Source: Macrococcoides animalis
GTDB lineage: Bacteria > Bacillota > Bacilli > Staphylococcales > Staphylococcaceae
Direction of reading: 5' to 3'
Length of the DNA stretch: 64,000 bases
Assembly (NCBI RefSeq): GCF_047425875.1
Contig: NZ_CP179727.1
Location: 744,001-808,000 of the forward strand
Shown here: in pieces, positions 60,322 through 64,000 of the stretch
Layout of the letters: each line of letters begins with the position of its first letter
Numbering within the stretch: the first letter of the stretch is position 1
Program-made: the position numbers and the translations under genes
The notes under the pieces: generated by a model
The model's input: only the letters and a program-made list of their open reading frames with translations
What the model was told of the DNA's origin: nothing
Database searches by the model: none

Positions 60322-60993
60322 TTATCGTTTAAACGGATCAATCATCTCCGGGTCATCTATGACTTTTCGGAAGTATGTCCCAGATGCTTTTCTTTTGATA
60401 TAGATACCATTATTTCTTAATCTGCTTAACATCTTTTCTTCATTAGAGCTTTCAATACTGCGATAGTACAAATATTGTTCTATTAGATCATTATCAACTT
60501 CATCTAAACTTGGATGGTCTTTGTACCATTTGATGTACTCATTTTTATAAGGTTCAAATTTGACAACTTCATAACCATAATATTTGAATAATCCAATCAT
60601 TTTTCGACGTGAACCACTACTTTTACCGTAGATTATCTCTTTACGCCTACCATAGAGCACAATGCTTTTGGGGCCAACATAACAATAATGAATATCTGAT
60701 GCTCGTATAGTAATTGATTGTTTCTGTGTATGGAACGTTACTGCATCTGCTGATAACGTCATAGTGTCTTTTGAATTGATAAGTAAAAATAGTATGCCCA
60801 ATGATGTAATTGAGAAAGATAGAATAGCAGATATCAAGATTAAAGGCATCTCTCCAATGTGACGAATAGATGGTGTAAGATGATAAAACATATTATAAAC
60901 CCCAAAGGTTAAAGCAAGATTTAAATAGAGCAATCGCAAGATATTTTTAGCATGTAGTAAATTGGGTAGTATACGCACAGTTACTTGATTCAT
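60322..60993 (-). CDS. Hypothetical membrane protein with PH-like region
   Basis: ATG 60993 follows AAAGGTG by 6 bases. The 223-residue protein has two membrane helices (about 20-40 and 50-75), a beta-rich segment (TLSADAVTFHTQKQSITIRA, DIHYCYVGPKSIVLYGRRKE) that resembles bacterial PH-like domains, and a charged helical C-terminus with EKMLSRLRNNGIYIKRKASG and RKVIDDPEMIDPFKR. I do not recognise the family. It lies between the tiny membrane-protein genes and the Z1-type gene, with no clear operon link. Confidence 0.65.
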   Translation of the reverse strand: MNQVTVRILPNLLHAKNILRLLYLNLALTFGVYNMFYHLTPSIRHIGEMPLILISAILSFSITSLGILFLLINSKDTMTLSADAVTFHTQKQSITIRASDIHYCYVGPKSIVLYGRRKEIIYGKSSGSRRKMIGLFKYYGYEVVKFEPYKNEYIKWYKDHPSLDEVDNDLIEQYLYYRSIESSNEEKMLSRLRNNGIYIKRKASGTYFRKVIDDPEMIDPFKR

Positions 60994-61100
60994 CAAAATC
61001 ACCTTTTATAAGTTTATAAATTATTAATATCAACTTGATTATAATACATTCCTATAAATTTGTATTATGTCATCCATATTTACTTGTATAATTCTTTTTC

Positions 61101-63254
61101 TTAGCCTTCAAATACGACTGTATTCAGTTTGGTTGGGGCAACGATAACTGGCCAATAGAATGCGCCGCCACGCCACCCATGTGCTTCATCACCATTCTGT
61201 CTCAGTAACATCAGTGTCGGGTGTGTTGTACCGAGCTTATAACTTTGTGTTAACTCATCCTGTCCGTTATCAGGACGATCCGCGAATCTTAATCCATCTT
61301 GACGGTATCTTGATATATTACGATTATCACGTGTTATAACCCAAACATAGCCTCTATCATTCGTTGATAATTTCGATAAATAATTGAGTATCGACGTATA
61401 CGTTTCAATGTTCCACTCATAGCCTTCTTCCATAACAAGTGTTTCATGTATATTGATTAGAATCGGGATGACTTTCTCAATCGGTACAAGTATATGACGT
61501 GTATCTAGCACGTTTTGTTTAATAGTATATTGTCTAAGTTTTGAAATCGCTGTATCAATCTTTTTCATGAGACGAGTCATTTCACTCTTACTTTTCGTTT
61601 GGAAGCCTATAGGTAAGAAACGTTTCTTCGCTTTTATCGTAATGACTTTGGATAATAATAGCTTGTTCGGATTACACGGCAAGATTTCTTTATTCGTATC
61701 ATGCTTCATAAACACAACTTCTCCAGCGTTACGACCTGATTCAAACGCACTTCTCAAATCTTCATCAAACTGATGCATACGTTCCATTACGTCATAAATA
61801 CGATGTGTGGTATAAAAGCGTGTCACATATAAATCATCTTTCGGTCGTGCCCCGTACATACGTGAATGTTGTAACACCGTATCTTGTTGGAATTTCTTCG
61901 GATCACGTCCATAATAGAAACCAATGAGATTACCAATCGTTATTCCACGGTCTAATATTTGACCACCGATAAAGAAATTAAGTGGTGCTCGAAGTTTCAA
62001 TTCACCCGTTTTATCGAGCAGTTGGTTTACGTCATTCTCTGAATTGACAATGGATATGAGCAACTCTTCATCTAGGAATGCATTTTTAACTGTTTGATAG
62101 ACTTCATTAATTCCCGGGAAATAACTCGAGACTGTTGATTGTCTGAAGTCATCGTAAGATGTCTGAATTAAATTTTTAAATGCTACTTCATCACTTTTCA
62201 ACAATTCCATTAGTTTACGCTCTATCTTTAATACCAATTTATATTGCCACTCATGTGCACGTTTCGTCGTAATAGTATGCATAATAAATGCATATTTCTT
62301 AGGACGTTCCTGATGATGCAATTGCTGTAAATTGCGTATTTTACCACCCACCACAAAGTTAATAATCGCTTTGCGTAAGCCATTAAAGTTCTTTGATGTC
62401 AGTAAATAATCATCTTTCGCACGACGGTTATCCTCTTTACGTAATATTTCTAGTTCAGTGTCTGAAATAGGTTGATAGACATATCTAGCAGGATGTTCTA
62501 ATTTCGATTGTTCGAAGTAGAATTGTCCACCGACATATCCATCAAACGTAGGTACTAGTACAGTAAATGCTGGACGTTTGGGTTGATAACCACGAGCCTC
62601 TAGGACCTCACTATCGGGTTGTAAATAAAGTGAATATGGTGTTGCAGTCACTTGTAAATAAGCTGCTGTAGGAACATTTCTTTTGATTTGATCAAGTTGT
62701 GAGGCAATAATCTTTAATTCTGTTAAGTTCTTATCTTTATCTTTGTCATAAACGACTGAAGCATAATCCGCTTCATCATCAATAATCATCAATTGACGTT
62801 GTGATAACACTGGATACGTTTCAAATAATGCTTTCGATAATCGTTCAACATTCTTCTTCTCTTTCTTCACGACAATCACTAGCTTCTTATTCAGTTCAAA
62901 CTTACGCAAATCTTCAGGTAAAGTCATGATATCATATGCAGAAATATAATCCGTATCAATAAGCTCTTCGTATTCTTTTTGCAATCGTTCATATGTTTGT
63001 CTCGCTAATGCATTGGAATTCTTCGTTAGAATTATTACTACATCATATCCATTGTCAAAGCCCATTGCCATGGAGCCCATAAAGCTACGTGTCTTCCCTG
63101 ATTGAATTCGACCGAGTAGCATACCCGGTTTATTTTCATTCGTTGAAATGTTAATTAATTTTGAAACCGTCTCATGCATCACAATCAATTCTTTATCAGT
63201 ATAGTTATTCTTATGTTTAAGTGTATTTATGAATATCCCTTCGATTAGTTCCAT
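61101..63254 (-). CDS. Z1-domain P-loop protein (helicase-like)
   Basis: ATG 63254 lies 6 bases after AGGAGA and is preferred to the ATG at 63260. The protein of about 717 residues has a P-loop GRIQSGKTRSF (about 48-58), a Walker B-like MIIDDEADYASV (about 157-168), motif III-like QVTATPYSLYLQPDS, and GGQILDRGITIGNLIGFYYG with QDTVLQHSRMYGARPKDD at the end of the Z1 domain. Z1-domain proteins are helicase-like and often occur in methyltransferase-linked defence loci. Here it stands alone, with no methyltransferase or nuclease gene alongside, and is followed by a minisatellite on its upstream side. The C-terminal 150 residues are of unknown type. Confidence 0.82.
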   Translation of the reverse strand: MELIEGIFINTLKHKNNYTDKELIVMHETVSKLINISTNENKPGMLLGRIQSGKTRSFMGSMAMGFDNGYDVVIILTKNSNALARQTYERLQKEYEELIDTDYISAYDIMTLPEDLRKFELNKKLVIVVKKEKKNVERLSKALFETYPVLSQRQLMIIDDEADYASVVYDKDKDKNLTELKIIASQLDQIKRNVPTAAYLQVTATPYSLYLQPDSEVLEARGYQPKRPAFTVLVPTFDGYVGGQFYFEQSKLEHPARYVYQPISDTELEILRKEDNRRAKDDYLLTSKNFNGLRKAIINFVVGGKIRNLQQLHHQERPKKYAFIMHTITTKRAHEWQYKLVLKIERKLMELLKSDEVAFKNLIQTSYDDFRQSTVSSYFPGINEVYQTVKNAFLDEELLISIVNSENDVNQLLDKTGELKLRAPLNFFIGGQILDRGITIGNLIGFYYGRDPKKFQQDTVLQHSRMYGARPKDDLYVTRFYTTHRIYDVMERMHQFDEDLRSAFESGRNAGEVVFMKHDTNKEILPCNPNKLLLSKVITIKAKKRFLPIGFQTKSKSEMTRLMKKIDTAISKLRQYTIKQNVLDTRHILVPIEKVIPILINIHETLVMEEGYEWNIETYTSILNYLSKLSTNDRGYVWVITRDNRNISRYRQDGLRFADRPDNGQDELTQSYKLGTTHPTLMLLRQNGDEAHGWRGGAFYWPVIVAPTKLNTVVFEG

Positions 63255-63296
63255 TGTCATTCTCCTAAATTAAGCAATAAAAAGAAACCAGCAAGT

Positions 63297-63622
63297 AAGC
63301 CGATTTCTCTATCTCGGTTCCTATTTTTTTCGCACACGCGGCTGTTTTTTCTGTTTACAGCCGTTTACTCTTTCACGGTTCCTATTTTTTTCGCGCACGC
63401 GGCTGTTTTTTCTGTTTACAGCCGTTTACTCTATCTCGGTTCCTATTTTTTCGCATACGCGGCTGTTTTTTCTGTTTACAGCCGTTTACTCTTTCACGGT
63501 TCCTATTTTTTTCGCGCACGCAGCTGTTTTTTCTGTTTACAGCCGCTTACGCTTTCACTTATCCTATTTTTTCGCGTACGCGGCTGTTTTTTCTGTTTAC
63601 AGCCGTTTACGCTTTCACTTTC
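63297..63622. repeat. 60-61-bp tandem repeat array with internal hairpins
   Basis: Five near-identical units with the core CGGTTCCTATTTTTTTCGC begin at about 63315, 63376, 63437, 63497 and 63558, with partial copies at both ends. Each unit carries CGGCTGT-N11-ACAGCCG, which can fold into a hairpin. Two versions alternate (ctatctcgg and ctttcacgg; gcacacg and gcgcacg). The array lies between two minus-strand genes and has no T-run after the stems, so simple terminators are not indicated. It has the character of a minisatellite (VNTR). Confidence 0.9.
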
Positions 63623-63638
63623 AATACCTCAACAATCC

Positions 63639-64000
63639 CTACTGTTGCGCGGGTAATCCTGTATTCGGATCAATTGCTGGAGCTGTCGTTGCAGGTTCAG
63701 TTGTTTGCGGCGTTTGAGTTTCCGCTTGCTCAGCTCGTATTGCACTTTCAAAAGCGGCAGCTGGCGATGATGTATCTGTTCCTTGAGGTATCACTCCATT
63801 TGCTACTCCACTTTGATATGCTGACATCTTCTCTGCTGCTGTATAATCGTTACTATATATAATTTGACTTAACATACTACGGTTTGTAATGTTATTTACA
63901 TTCGTTTTCTGTACTGCTTCTGTTGTCGCAGGTTCGTTCGTCTCAATATTTTCTTTACTTTCTTCCGTCACAACTGCTTTTTCATTTGTTTTCGTTTCAG
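63639..64000 (-). CDS. Thr/Glu/Pro-rich protein, C-terminal part (cut by window edge)
   Basis: The frame ends at 63639 and stays open to the right edge of the window, with the coding sequence continuing past the GTG at 63971 as ETKTNEKAVVTEESKEN, so the start is outside the window. The visible part is rich in Thr, Glu, Ala and Pro: IETNEPATTEAVQKTNVNNI, then SGVANGVIPQGTDTSSPAAA and a tail TPQTTEPATTAPAIDPNTGL. Such tails are common in secreted or surface proteins and linkers. No family can be named. The repeat array starts about 17 bases after its stop codon. Confidence 0.6.
   Translation of the reverse strand, partial: ETKTNEKAVVTEESKENIETNEPATTEAVQKTNVNNITNRSMLSQIIYSNDYTAAEKMSAYQSGVANGVIPQGTDTSSPAAAFESAIRAEQAETQTPQTTEPATTAPAIDPNTGLPAQQ

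Noticed and set aside
63297..63622. CRISPR array
   Set aside because: Whole 60-bp units repeat with no unique spacers, and no cas genes are present.

Overview
The window is low-GC (about one-third G+C) Firmicute DNA. Strong AGGAGG-type ribosome binding sites, dense stem-loop terminators, near-consensus CcpA (cre) sites and close resemblance to Bacillus/Staphylococcus operons point to the family Staphylococcaceae. A Macrococcus-like genome is my best guess, but this is inference. No rRNA, tRNA, IS element or CRISPR array was seen. Most genes lie on the minus strand.

Left third (1-19.9 kb) is catabolic. It starts with a hydantoinase/oxoprolinase fragment and its XRE-cupin regulator. Next is an ascorbate-type PTS operon carrying a DapA-family lyase, a KDPG-type aldolase, a PRD regulator and a small transaldolase, preceded by a promoter whose -35 box lies inside a cre site. 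Then comes a complete ketone-body/short-chain-fatty-acid operon (atoE, thiolase, scoA, scoB, GntP-type permease, bdhA, 3-hydroxyacyl-CoA dehydrogenase) behind a LacI-type regulator and two identical 18-bp palindromic operators. A divergent MFS transporter gene is broken by a one-base frameshift. It is followed by an ornithine cyclodeaminase-family gene with a 30-bp in-frame tandem duplication and by an ADP-ribosylglycohydrolase.

The island at 20.2-27.6 kb is the most unusual part: a tight operon of a PLD-like/SF2 helicase fusion, a 57-aa protein, a DndD/Rad50-like ATPase, a 175-aa protein and a Dam-family adenine methyltransferase with a long N-terminal extension. After a strong hairpin come a 123-aa protein and an HNH nuclease. 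There are no sulfur-modification genes, so this looks like a methylation-linked relative of Dnd-type defence that I cannot match to a named system.

The middle (27.8-50.6 kb) holds a frameshifted secreted-protein gene, an S-methylmethionine salvage operon (mmuP-mmuM) under a SAM-I riboswitch, a cellobiose-type PTS operon with GH1 6-phospho-beta-glucosidase and LicR-like regulator, a divergent ROK kinase, an mngA/mngB-like PTS plus GH38 mannosidase with an RpiR regulator, a manR-manP-manA operon, and an AbgT transporter with an M20 amidohydrolase.

The right part (50.8-64 kb) carries a Sec-type nitrous oxide reductase operon (nosC-nosZ-nosB-nosD-nosY-nosF plus a YtkA-like lipoprotein and a SurA-like protein), preceded by an FNR/CRP-like half-palindrome placed about 41 bases before the predicted transcription start. 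Small unknown membrane and secreted proteins follow, then a Z1-domain helicase-like protein, a 60-61-bp tandem repeat array, and the C-terminal end of a Thr/Pro-rich protein cut by the window edge.
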